A stretch of 64,000 nt of DNA from Oasisia sp. SBJ-2009 (taxonomy: Eukaryota; Annelida; Polychaeta; Sabellida; Siboglinidae): assembly GCA_964017155.1 (NCBI GenBank), contig OZ024854.1, positions 16,997,555 to 17,061,554 of the forward strand. Direction: 5' to 3'. Below the pieces are notes generated by a model. That model did no database searches. It saw only the letters and a list, made by a program, of their open reading frames with translations, and had not been told where the DNA came from. The translations under genes were made by a program, and so were the position numbers. Each line of letters starts with the position of its first letter. Within the stretch, counting starts at the first letter, position 1. Below, piece by piece: positions 1 to 40,195 of this stretch.

Positions 1-991
1 GAAATGTTTATTTATTACCAAAACAAGAGGAGGATCGATAAAGACTAGTAATTTAATCAAACCTAATTTAATGTTACGAACGTTACTGTAAATTCTAAGT
101 AGCTGGAACTCTGTCACTGTTAGAAGATTTTTTTGAACAACATCTACATTTAATCCAAAATGCGGTTGCAAAGACAAGTCACCTATGTTATACAGAGTGG
201 CAGTTTGCGACATGAAGCCAGACAGACACCGACGTTAATGGCGTCTCCACAACTAAATAGCTCGTTGCTCATCTCATTTGAAATGTTGTTTAGCGAAAGA
301 GCACATCTACATAGTATCTGCCGTGACATACGAGCTCGTTTGTACAACGTTTTTATGTGTCGTTTATTCAAACAACCAACTTATTTAGTTCTTGACACAT
401 AATCAATTCAAGCGATCATCGCAATTGGAATCTTCACATGGATGCGTGATACGATCAGGCAGGTTTTTCTACTTTAGTGTTGTCGGCTTTCCTTGCGTTC
501 TCCAACGCCACCGCCTGCTGGGAGCAGTTGTCGAGGGTTCGAGTGCTCGACTGTCGTTCCGGAGAACCGGGGTTATAGAGAACCCTGGTATCGCCGGGCG
601 GTAGTTCGGAACAGGTGTCGAAACTTAGGTGATTTCATTCAGCTAACGTAGCCTGTGCCTTTCGGAAGATATCCTATATAAAATTAATGTAAACGAAAAA
701 ACTTATTTAACTCGATCATTTAAATTGTAAACGAATATACGCAATCAGTGTTAAACCAAATTATCTAAAAGGAAATCCTCAGACTGTTAGTACAGCAAAG
801 AACACGAAGTGTTACGAGCGCAGTCATCTAAAGAGACACATTTTTCCGTCTTCCTTTCTACCTCCCCGTTACTCCATCCCTCCCTCCCGTTCCGCCACCC
901 TACCTCCCTCCCTCCTACCTCTCTGCCTCCCACCATCCGCCCATCACTACCCACCGTCTCACACGCGCTCGCACGAGTAATGTGACCTTAC
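1..991 (-). other. Wnt7 intron 4, donor-proximal part
   Basis: This begins with the GTAAGG donor at 991 and runs off the left edge. No Wnt C-terminal coding block is visible on the minus strand. The only structure noted is a polypyrimidine tract on the plus strand (G-rich in the Wnt7 transcript) at about 840-945. The short open frames at 160-604 have no recognisable features. Confidence 0.75.
845..940 (-). other. G-rich tract just downstream of the exon 4 splice donor
   Basis: On the transcribed-sense (minus) strand there are six or more runs of at least three G separated mostly by one to nine bases, in the style GGGAGGGAGGTAGGG followed by GGGAGGGAGGG. It lies about 50-140 bases into intron 4. 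The pattern is compatible with a G-quadruplex or with intronic GGG splicing enhancers. Both are inference. Confidence 0.45.
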
Positions 992-29615
<28,624 letters not shown>

Positions 29616-30120
29616 CGCTGCTGGCTGCTACTCCAGGTGCGGGATCTGGCGGCAGGAACAGCCTTCTCCATGGGGGCTAGAAAGCCGGCAGATAGATCGC
29701 TGCCTCATCGAACCGCATCGCAATGCGGCATTTGCGGCGGGGTCGTCCGCATACGCGTCGGAACCGACGCAAGGCGGCCGAGAGCGGAGGTTGACGGCGA
29801 CACACGATGTGATCTCGGATGTCGAGTTGCTTCTTTCCACGTAGGTCGACACGCTACACACAGCGACGTAAGAATCCGACAGAGCGAGGCCGATACACGC
29901 CCGCTCGCGTTTATCGACTTATAAGTAACGCTACCGAGACGTCTACGGCTACGGCGGCGCTGGTGGCGGTGGGGGTTATTTGCCACCGACAATGGGGTAA
30001 ATAGGGCGTCTTCAAAGGATCTGCCGCGGCGGTGGGGCGGCTGGCCGGCCGGTCGACAACGGCAAAATGTCAGCACGAATGATTGAACTGATTACCGAGG
30101 TAAGACTGGGACGTAGGTAA
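29616..30120 (-). promoter_or_regulatory. CpG-rich region upstream of Wnt7 start; probable 5' UTR and promoter
   Basis: The CpG density seen in exon 1 continues upstream to about 30110 and then drops. On the minus strand there is a TTATAAGT string at 29917-29926, about 300 bases before the ATG, that could act as a TATA-like element. No initiator or UTR splice site can be fixed by eye. A cap-site map of the transcript would settle it. The overlapping open frames on both strands lack motifs. Confidence 0.35.
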
Positions 30121-30470
30121 CGGGCTGAAGATGTCGCCCCACACCACTCGTATGTACAACTGGTCCGATCGTATCCAAACGGGCACAGGGAACTGCTTCA
30201 ACGACTGGGCAGAACTCGGACATGTTAATTCGTTTTAAATTCTAAACATTTAACATTTAACTCTCGTTTGGAGATACGTTTGTGCTATCGATCAAACGTT
30301 TGTGGCATCTTGATCGATGGCAGATGGCACAAACGGCTGAGAAGTTCATCAACACTTACACCAGGGGACAACTTCACCAAGCAAAGAGCTCATAAGGAAA
30401 ATACGTCATTAAAAGGACCTTTTTTCAAAATGTAAAAAGCTACCGCTGTTTCAATATTTCCACGATACAC

Positions 30471-31140
30471 CAGCAACAGTGTCCCGGTGACACGTCCTGA
30501 TGTCAACAGTGTCCCGGTGACACGTCCTGATATCAACAGTGTCCAGGTGACACGTCCTGATATCAACAGTGTCCCGGTGACACGTCCTGATATCAACAGT
30601 GTCCCGGTGTAACGTCATGGTGTCAACTGTGTCCCGGTGTCATGTCCTGGTGTCAACAGTGTCCCGGTGTCACGTCCTGGTGTCAACAGTGTCCCGGTGT
30701 CGCGTCCTGGTGTCAACAGTGTCCCGGTGACACGTCCTGGTGTCACCAGTGTCCTGGTGTCACGTCCTGGTGTCAACAGTGTCCCGGTGTCACGTCCTGG
30801 TGTCAACAGTGTCCCGGTGACACGTCCTTGTGTCAACAGTGTCCCGGTGTCACGTCCTGGTGTCAACAGTGTCCCGGTGATACGTCCTGGTGTCAACAGT
30901 GTCCCCGTGTCACATCCTGGTGTCAACAGTGTCCCGGTGTCATGTCCTGGTGTCAACAGTATCCCGGTGTCATGTCCTGGTGTCGACAGTGTCCCGGTGT
31001 CATGTCCTGGTGTCAACAGTGTCCCGGTGTCATGTCCTGGTGTCGACAGTGTCCCGGTGTCATATCCTGGTGTCAACAGTGTCCCGGTGTCATGTCCTGG
31101 TGTCGACAGTGTCCCGGTGTCACGTCCTGGTGACAAAACT
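30471..31140. repeat. 30-bp minisatellite, about 22 copies, upstream of Wnt7
   Basis: The unit is GTCCCGGTGTCACGTCCTGG plus TGTCAACAGT (30 bp). The first five units carry TGACACGTCCTGATATCAAC variants. Because 30 is a multiple of 3 and stops are absent, several frames on both strands stay open for 90-180 codons as decapeptide repeats. Nothing about promoter, start context or codon bias supports translation. Confidence 0.95.
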
Positions 31141-31299
31141 GTGTCAACAGTTTCTATGATTAAAAATCACTGTTGACGATCGAAATTGGTGTAAAAGAGC
31201 AAACGTGGGCTGTTGGGCTCATACAAATATTAGTGAACTAGTTCCCAGACTCTAGGCTGAAAATATATTGATCATATCACGATTACAACTCTTTAACCA

Positions 31300-31470
31300 G
31301 TAGTGGGTGACACAGAACGGGGAGTAGGGAGCGTGTGAAATGGGGGAGACAAAGAGGGAGTCAGAAAGTGAGACACGGAGAATAAAAACAGAGAGAGTGG
31401 GAGACAGATAGACATGTAGAGACAGAGAAAGACCAAGGAGTCAGAGAGACTAAGAGTTGGTGAGGGGACA
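31300..31470. repeat. Purine-rich low-complexity tract
   Basis: A GAGA/GGGA-rich segment such as CAGAGAGAGTGGGAGACAGA, without a strict period. Confidence 0.75.
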
Positions 31471-33300
31471 CTTAGACCCATGTTATGGTCTTTATTCAGC
31501 ACCCGTGTTTGCCGCAGGTGTTATCACTAGCGGTGCCCCGTGTCCAACACCCGCGGTCGCCACAGGTGTTGTCATTAGCGTCAACACCCGTGTTCGCGAC
31601 CCCAGTCGTATGTCAGTCCATTGTCACATTCGATCCAGGTTTCGTATTGTTCGTTCGCAGGAGTTCTCTTCTCGCATAGCGCACTTTTTATGCCCAGGTA
31701 AAGATGGACAGCGACCGTCTGACAACTTGTTGGCGAGTGACGTGACTAGCGTCCAAATCAAGTTACTCAATGGCGCAACAGCGACGAGTATGTTTAAGAC
31801 GTGGGTTTTTTCACCTGCGTTGTCAAGTAGTTGATGACGGCAGCTCGGTAGAGTTTCCCGTTTTTACGACACACAACACTGCAGTCGGTAACGTAAAATA
31901 TACCTGAAGCTACCCGAGACGAAACGTCGACTTTACGCCCCCCGTCAAAGGGCCGATGTAGCCCTAGGGCCCGGAACGGAGGGGTCTTTTCTCCGCCGTG
32001 CGCGTTATTTACGATCGTATCTGCGCGTGCGGGTCGGAGGTGACCACGGATCGGCGACAGTTGCGTTGTTTACGACCCGCGAACCTTCGCGAACCCGCTG
32101 CGCAAGACGCGAACTGCGCCGAACTCTGACGACAGGCGACTGAAAACGTCGGATATTTATATATTGGCACAAACCGACAAAATGACATTTGTAACGCATT
32201 CCTGAGAATCTGCAGACATCAATTCGCTGCCCCTTGTTTGAATGATGAATGAATGTTTTATTTTGTTAAATATATGTTGTCCCGTGTGCGCAGACAGGTA
32301 ACGTTTGAACGATTTATGACATCACGTTTCACATCACAGACTTGTCACTACGCACCTCTGTCGGAGCATTGTGTAATGTGTTGTTATTATAAATAAATAT
32401 AGCCAACATTTATGTATACATAGTATTGCTTTAAGAATTTCTAATAATTACTTAAGCACGTGGAGTGCGTTAGATGAGTAAGTATTAATTACTAAAATGT
32501 GGCAAATTCGATAATTGAATTCTGCAACTAGCTGAAACGGGCAGTGTAGCGGTAGTTTGACGCCAACGGTTTCGCGATTCGTACGACGAGAGAGCAGACG
32601 CCTCGCTCCACGGCCCCGCTCTCAGCCGTAGACCGTACGACACACCGCGGCGCTCAACAGAGGCGATATTGTTAATATGACTGATTAGGGCGCCCTGTAA
32701 TAACAGTGCCGGCTGATAGCGATAACGATCGAGTTTCGTGATGTTGAATGAATTGTAACCGTGTTCGACAAGTTTCTTTATTGATTAACTCCGTCTGTGT
32801 GTCCCTTGACGCGACCACTACGGTCGGCTTTTGTTGACGTAAACCGCGCCTCGGTCTAGGTGACAGGCGAGGTCTAGCTTCTCGTAAACGCCGCAATTGT
32901 CCGCCAGACTCGAGCAGACATATGACGCATGGCCGTAGGAAACTGGACACGACAGTCTTGCCCCTTTGACAAGTTGGTGAACATACAATTTTATTTCCGT
33001 AACGATCGTCGGGTGTGTCAGGTCTATAATTCAGAGCAGCGGGATAGTGCCATTGGAATGCCGACATAACTAGACGGAAACGGAATGGTTCCCACACGAG
33101 TTATTTTAACTATTTTGTTATGACTCGCCAAAATGGAGGAAATATTTGTAATGACGTGTATTGAACACCGGCGGTTTTCTTTACCACAATGAACTATATC
33201 GAGCAATAGTAATATTGGTATTATGCGAAACATTGTGGATAAAGGCGTATTTTAAACTAATGGTTAACGACATAATAATAACAAATAATAATACTATTTA
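31471..33300. other. Intergenic segment, partly CpG-rich
   Basis: CpG-rich patches at 31490-32140 and 32550-32910. The phrase CACCCGTG...GCAGGTGTT recurs imperfectly near 31500-31600. An ATGAATGAATGTTTTATTTT string at about 32247 resembles the reversed 3' end of a LINE with an ATTC tail, but no coding part follows. Open frames such as 32672-33097 have no recognisable domain. Confidence 0.45.
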
Positions 33301-33306
33301 ATACTA

Positions 33307-33386
33307 TATATATATATATATACATACGTCACGGTTGACTAATTATCCGTTTATGTATTTAGAACCTATCAGTACAACACAACAAG

Positions 33387-33455
<69 letters not shown>

Positions 33456-33622
33456 ATGAACACTGGTTAATTCAAATTGTTTTGAAATGACGGATACTAT
33501 ATATATTATTTACATATTTAGTGTAGTAGTGTACGTCTGAAAACAAAGGCTTAATTTGATTTTATTAATTTATATAATTTATATTTCTCTGTTTAGTACT
33601 GTTAGTCTTAAAACCAGTGTTC

Positions 33623-33684
<62 letters not shown>

Positions 33685-33692
33685 GAACACTG
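33307..33692. repeat. (TA)n tracts bordered by repeated and inverted motifs, with copy 2 of the 68-bp repeat
   Basis: 33323-33391 is the reverse-complement copy of 18052-18119. It lies between (TA) at 33307-33322 and (TA)n at 33392-33451. TTATGAACACTG directly borders that second tract (about 33454) and the tract at 33629-33680 on its right (33681-33692); its complement CAGTGTTCATA borders the same tract on its left (33616-33626). The last tract is therefore the centre of a perfect hairpin. Confidence 0.85.
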
Positions 33693-34323
33693 TCATTGTT
33701 AGATGTTGGTCTATATGAACTCCCAGATTCCTTATGCGGTCAGATGGTGAAACCGTATCTTCTCCAATTGCTAAGGAGCTACCTCCGTATGTCCTGAGAT
33801 GACGTTTTACTGTAGAGATCATCTTCTTAGTTTTTTCGTCGTTTAGGTTCAGCATACGCAGTGCCATCCATCGCCCGACTTCTCCAGTAGGCATACAGTC
33901 TGTAAGTCGCCTCGCAGTTTTCATTTGGTCGCTTGTTGTAGAAAGATTGTATTGCATTAGGGTGGTGTAGAGAGTGAACATAACTGGCCCACGGACCGAG
34001 CCTTGTGGAACACCACCCTGAGGCGGAATAGTCGCGGATGTTTTTGAGTTAATCCTACCACAGTGGGTGTGGTCTTCCAAGTACGCCCTTAACCATGATA
34101 ATGCCATTTCACGCACTCCGTATTCGGCATGCAATAGTGTCAGCAAATGTTCATGGTCAATCGTGTTAAATGCACTTGATAAGTCCAGCATGACAAACAG
34201 CATTGCACGATTCTTGTCGGGTACACTAGTAATGTCATGCTGCATACGCAATATAGCTGTGCCTGTACTCTGAAGCATCTTATATGCCGATTGATATTCA
34301 TTCAATGTGGGATGGTCAAGCAA
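33690..34323 (-). pseudogene. Reverse transcriptase pseudogene of the CR1-group LINE
   Basis: The frame begins LNEYQSAYKMLQSTGTAILR (the QSAYR..STETALL block). It has motif A in VMLDLSSAFNTIDHEHLL and motif B in GGVPQGSVRGPVMFTLYT, then jumps to a disrupted region (QYNLSTTSDQMKTARRLTDC) where the catalytic Y/F-A-D-D motif should be and is missing. A shorter conserved block LGVHIDQHLTM closes the fragment, beyond which the frame runs into (TA)n. The missing active-site aspartates mean it cannot encode an active polymerase. Confidence 0.85.
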
Positions 34324-35285
34324 ACGACGAATGCTATATTTGACACTGGTCTGTAGTTCTTTAACAGGTCTTTGTCGAGATTGTCGGATTTCAGAAGCAG
34401 TTTTACTATTGCTGTTCTCAAAGTGACCGGAAAGAGTCCTTGCTTAAAGCTGTTATTCACTATTGCCACCAGATAAGGAACGTGTACAGTGTACCCCTAC
34501 TGTTTTCTTCAACAGATCAGTGGAGCAAGAGGTCAGGCTGAATGTCTTTGGAGGGCACAGTCTAATGATGTTGTTTATTTCCTCTTCACTCGCAGGTAGC
34601 AGTCAATCGAGTTGCCAGAGTTGATAGCATAACCAAAAAGGTCTTCGTCATTAGTCAGCGTTATGTGTAGCTGTATTCAAATTCATTGTGTTTTCTTTGC
34701 AAAGTAGGTTGCGAAGTCACTGCACAGTGTTTCAGTGTTACTGGATTGTGGAATAATTATTCCCCGTGGCATTAGCAGAGTGTTAACTACACGAAAGCAT
34801 GTTCGCTGGTCAAGTGATGACAACACTGACTCGTAGTGAGCACGCGTCGCTCCCTTGATCATGTTGTTGACCGCTGTTCGATGCTCAATCTGTCGTTGCA
34901 CCTCTAGTTTCGTTGTTCTCCATCTCTTCTAGTTTGCAGGTCTTAATGCCCTGGGCTTCATGGCTGTCGTCATTACACCACGGTTCCTTGCGTTGGCACA
35001 TTCTCACAGTAACTGTGGCATGCAAGTCAATGGTTGATAAGACCACATGCTCGAACTGGCTAATCATGGTATTCACATCTAGAGCGGTATCTACTGATGA
35101 TGCAAGACGCGAAGAAAGGAAAGTTTCAGGGCGAACCGGATCAAGTCCGCGAAAATCACGCAGCTGTTTCACGGCATGAGCAGACATATAGTTGCCTATG
35201 GTGTAACCTGTATTGAACGGACCAGTCCAGTTCATGGGAACAACAGGACGGACGGCGACAGTTTGATGAGCAATTCGGCCAATCG
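33693..35285 (-). mobile_element. Decayed CR1/Jockey-group LINE fragment
   Basis: Read on the minus strand from about 35285 to 33693. The upstream frames (35235-34885 and 34901-34683) are the linker between endonuclease and RT, ending in FATYFAKKTQ; the RT follows. The 3' end is cut off at 33692 exactly where a TATGAACACTG-(TA)n segment begins, so that segment inserted into, or recombined with, the LINE. No endonuclease is seen, so the element is truncated at both ends. Confidence 0.82.
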
Positions 35286-37425
35286 GTCAGCCCGTCTCCT
35301 TTTATATTGACACATTTGTATCTTTAATTTATTATTTATAAAGCGCAATTTCAATAAAATGTACAAACATTCGATGATGATGCCAGTAGCATCACATCAG
35401 TGCGGCCTCATTGTCTAGCACCGCCAATACCTTTGACAGGCCTGCACCGTGGCTTGTGCGGAGCAAAAATGGGGCACACAATTATATCCAAGCTTTATCT
35501 TTACTTTCAATGTAGTTGTATTACGAGACGATTTTTAATAGACGTAGTAACTAATTTCACCTGTGATTGTCGTGCTATGCATATTTATAGACATATTTAT
35601 ATCAACGCATAAAGCTACGTGTACAATATCATTATCTATTGCATTCTCGGTATTATTGCATGTTACAACGATATAATAACATATGTTATAATAAGGTAAA
35701 TCTTATTATTAATTTTGTCATCTCGTATCTTTGTGGTCCAAGGTCAATCTACGAACTTCGCAATAATCATTGTCGTGTTCATGTAGCACAACAATTGTAT
35801 GCGATTGAATAATTAGTATCATGATACCTCTACCGAGCATCGGTCGTTATTCTTGATTGTAAATATACGTAATTATGAATTATGTGTTTGGGCGTCTCAA
35901 GTTTCTTTGCATAATCCTTCAAGCTCGTGTTCTCATAAGTCGGTTTACAACTCGTTATATCAGGTTCTACTTAACATATATGTATATATAAATAGTTCGT
36001 GTCACTGTTGTTGCAGCGTTTGGTCGAATCATTATAGGTCTATAAATATACAAAGCAAAAAGCGACGAAAACCAATCTTATCCACCACCACCACAATCAC
36101 CAGCAAAAAATATATTATGGTTGTTTAAATACTAACTTTGTTATGATCATGCAATGTTAATCATAATATTGTTGGACTTAACATTTATCCTATTCTCCTC
36201 ACATCCTCGTGGTATACCAAGCGTTGCACACATCGATACGGTTGTGTTCGCGTCCACCCGCAGAACGTCTTGCCAACGTCCATGAATCACCACATTACAA
36301 CGATCATGTACTTTAGTTCTGCTTCATCCTTGGTAATGTCACCGGCAACTTTCGGGAGGGACCAAACTCGTCCAGACGATAGGCCTATGTGAGGTGAACC
36401 TTTGGACGGGTGTGGCGGGAGGACACTATAGGTGGGTTCGTTTATTGGTCATTCAGTTAAACTTCCGTCTCCTGTATATTGCTAAATCTGGAGAAAGACG
36501 AACAATCATATTTAAGGAAAATTAGTATTAGCGATGTGTAGACCTACGTTTTTCTTCTATAATATCTTTGGTGGTTTTGTACACGACATCCTGAATGTCT
36601 AAATTTACAAGATGGCAGCAATTTTTACTTATTGAGCACACCAACTTCTCAGTCACCATACACATTGAAAGAGAGCTGAGGTTTGGATGAGTCGAACTAC
36701 CACGTCGTCAATGTTCACTAAGCTGTAGTTTGCATCTCTCGCATTGCCATGTTTACCATCTTCTAGCTCCCAACTGCCAGCCATTCGTTCGACAGGTAAT
36801 AACAGCCCTGTGATACTTGTACATTCATTGATTTGTGTCTTAATGTAGAACATACATTTTTTAATTATCTGTACGCATTTTGTGCGATGGTGTGTACATT
36901 TTCAAATAATATTATTATATAACATGGTGTTCAAATAAAATAGTGTTCATAGAATGTGTTTACATTCCAATGATGAACCTTTCCCAGTTGGCGTGCAGGG
37001 AAGCATTGTTTCCGACCAAGTTCTGATGTGAGGTAATTTTTGGCACAATTTGCGCCGCACTCACGCTGGTTTCCTAGAAAAGTGATGTCCACTGGTCAAG
37101 TGCATAATTAAATTATGCTCGTATAAATTTAAGATAAAACTATTAATTGGTTATTTTCTTTTGCAGCCGCCGTGAACGTGGTTGGACTGATACCTCAAGC
37201 GTGTTGTTCCAGATCTGCGTATTTTGCACAGTCCTTTGCTAAATGGCGCCCTTCCAGTACTTGTCTAGTTCGTCTCTCCACCGTTTCGCTGGTCTTCATC
37301 TAGATCGTTTCCCTTCATAAGGTTTCCAGGTGGCGATACGCTATGTCCATTGGTTATCTCATATTCTACTGATGTGAATCCACTCCTCCTTCTGATATTT
37401 GCCTCTTTAAAAGTGCATGTATAGT
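35286..37425. other. Intergenic segment without recognised features
   Basis: AT-rich sequence with only short frames. A diverged copy of the dispersed GGGAAG...CATTGTTT sequence seen at 22.7 and 25.7 kb may lie near 36990-37030. No RNA gene recognised. Confidence 0.45.
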
Positions 37426-37429
37426 TCAA

Positions 37430-38165
37430 CTGTTCCTTGAACCCTGTTCTACATGGTGTGACACGGTCGAACCTTTATTGCACAAATGGGGAAGAGGTTC
37501 AGATGGCTTCCATTGGTTGCCGAGTTTGAACAACTCATAGTTTCTTATGTATGTATGTATGTGAGGCAAACTTACAGAACTGGTCAGTGTGCGTCTTCTC
37601 CCTGGACACGGCGGACTGCGCGTTGCCCTCTTCCTTTCTGGTAAACTTTGTATCCATCCATAGCATGCTGTTGTACTCTTCATCTTCCTTCGTGAAAACG
37701 ATGCTACTCGCGGGGTCTACTGTGTTTATCTGCCTTTCCTGTGCAAACAAGACAAATTGCACCGTCACCGCATCTCATCCAGCTTCTTGGTTGGCAATTC
37801 TCTGGTGCTGTGTCTATGAGTTCCTGCTCCAATTCCTCCAGGCATATGTTCACAGCAATGGGGAATATTGGGCTGCCGATGCATGCTACTCCAAACTTCT
37901 GTTGGTAGATTTCCCCTCCAAATCTAACATACGTTGTCCATAATAAAAATTTAAGCAGTTCCATAATATTGTCTATATTCAGGTTGTTTCTCTTCTTTAA
38001 TGTCTTAGAATTCTCCAGTCTTTCCTGTTGATATCACGCGCTTCTTTTACCGGAGTCTTCGTGAACAACGATACAACATCATATGACATAAACGATTCTC
38101 CTTCTTCTACTCTTATTTTAGTTATTTATTTAACGAATTCCTGTGCATTGTCTGCATGATGTTCT
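37430..38165 (-). pseudogene. Penelope-like element reverse transcriptase fragment
   Basis: Minus-strand blocks in order match the Penelope-like RT. First HHADNAQEFVK then IRVEEGESFMSYDVVSLFT at about 38160-38060, the catalytic motif A with SYDVVSLFT. Next FGGEIYQQKFGVACIGSPIF (about 37930-37870), the FNGKFYxQxxGxxMGSPxSP block, then NICLEELEQELIDTAP. The expected YVDD is altered (MRCGDGAICL). Finally QINTVDPASSIVFTKEDEE and KTHTDQFCKFASH (37740-37560), the FTxExExxxxLPFLD and KPTHTDxYL blocks. An in-frame TAA and frame changes break it. The GIY-YIG endonuclease domain usual at the C-terminus is not visible. Confidence 0.82.
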
Positions 38166-40050
38166 GTTTTTACAAGTGGTTAATTATACTCTGTATATTG
38201 ATGTTACGACTTACAACAACGCGATATCTGACTGCAACCAGAATCCACTTCATTGAGGATGCGAGCAAAACATCCGTCTTTCTCATGACAATTCTACGAT
38301 AAATTACCTATTCATATGATTATCATCTGCTTTCATTTATTACTGCGAAACTGCCTTTCAATATTTATATAAGGTGGTACATTTTATATGAAGGAAACTA
38401 TGCCCATATTTAGAAAGCTTCGCTCGACGATACCAAAAATAACCAACTTGCTTTTTTTTAATGTATGCAGGTCTAGAGATGGCAGATACGTTACCACAAT
38501 ACCGGACATTATGAATGAACCCAGGTGTAGTTATCAGAGAACTTCGAAGCCTGTAATATGTTATCCTACAAGATTGTTTGAATGTAATTTAACTAGATGG
38601 ATAACGAATGTACTTATCGTAAATACCCAGCCTTAACACAATTTACCGACGCCGGCATTTATGATTGCATTCACGTACATGCATCGCATCAGCGATCTAT
38701 CTATTTATCCAATTCCCCACGAAGTTCGCAGGTCAACGGAACTTACTTGCGTGACCGGATGTACTCAAGTGTGCAATGTGCTAATACAATTACGCCAAAC
38801 GGTTGGCGACCATTTTGGGCAGGCGCCCGTCTTAAAAAAATTGTGAAATAAACTGTCTTTGCAGTTAGTAACGACTACACATAACATGTGCGATCTGGAT
38901 GATTTCAAACGTGTCAGTACAGTTCAACGTAAAAAGGGCTGGTCTTAACTGAGGCTTGGTTGCTCCACTCAGATAGCAGGAGGCAGCAGTATGTGTCATC
39001 GTTGTTGATGTAGATCACTCTCTATAGAGATGACAGTAAGCAATAGGTCTTCAACAAGTTCTTTGTAGTTAGAAAACAGCATGGGACATAAGTGCAGAAA
39101 CATTTCTGCAACGTCATCGTTACCATTGTTTGAAATCACCAACGGAGTTGACGGTAAACATTACTGCAACGTAATCTTCATTGTTGCTCAACCTATTAAC
39201 GAGTTGTCCTGATGAACGATGTCTAAATTACCTTCGTTGGGCACAACAATACAACGTATTGTGACTCTAAATGTTGGCGTTACTGAACACCAAGGGGGTA
39301 TTCGGTTCAAATACACAAATTTGTCGACGCTGCGCTGTTGGGACCGCGGTCTGGCGGTGTTGAAATGAAGCCGGATAGGAGCTGAAGGATCGCGTGCGGT
39401 CTGTGGGGGTCGACGACGTGGGTGATCGTGCCGCCAACATGCCGAACTCTCGGGGTCCTCTATGGCCGACGAGCTCCAAACACCGACACGGCCGTCACCG
39501 CTGATAGCATCGCATTGAGCGATGGCTGATACCACGGGTGAACGTCGGGGTCGACGCTGTCTTTGTCGGGCCAACTGTTCCGCATACTGGTCGGGCGTAA
39601 TTGAGAAGTGAAATCGGCGTGGGAGTCATTCGTCCTAAAGCTTGTGAGAACATTACACCATTGCGAGTAAGTGTTATATTGACTCCGGCGTCGACGTCTT
39701 CTTGCCTTGTGTATCACTTCCGTGCAGTGAGCTTACGCGCTATGGTCGGGTGCGCCGCCGGGTGTACGCACCCCTATAACAATATACCCCCAGTAGGTAT
39801 GTTGTTACGAACTTAAAGATACAAGGGTAGCGAGTAGGGAGCGTTGCATGGTGTACCGTGTAATACTAACCGATCAGCTTTTGTACAGGCGGTCACATCT
39901 TCCCTCACATTCCAGTAGGCCTAGTTTCCAAAATAACAATCATTAATTACCATTTAACTATAGATAATATCCGATACAATGTTCTAATGTGTATTTTCGT
40001 TTGTGTAATTTTATGAAACAAAGAAGCTTGCTGTAAAATGTTTTTCCTTG
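38166..40050. other. Intergenic segment
   Basis: No recognised gene. CpG-richer between 39290 and 39780, where both strands have open frames without motifs. Confidence 0.45.
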
Positions 40051-40051
40051 T

Positions 40052-40075
40052 GTGTGTGTGTGTGTGTGTGCGTGC

Positions 40076-40114
<39 letters not shown>

Positions 40115-40195
40115 GGGGGGGGCGGCTCGCGTGTGTGTATGTGTGTGTGTGCGCGCGTGTGTGTATGTGTGTGTGTGCATGCGTGCGCATGCATA
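40052..40195. repeat. (GT)n microsatellite with G-run interruption
   Basis: GT repeats with GCGTGCGT blocks, a run of nine or ten G near 40113, then (GTGTGTAT)-type repeats. Confidence 0.93.

Noticed and set aside
1..991. Search for the missing Wnt7 C-terminal exon
   Set aside because: No NYC, CCGRGYN or CKFHWC-like block occurs on the minus strand, so it is placed outside the window.
30615..31176. Decapeptide-repeat open frames on both strands
   Set aside because: The 30-bp minisatellite is stop-free in several frames. Equal openness on both strands argues against a protein.
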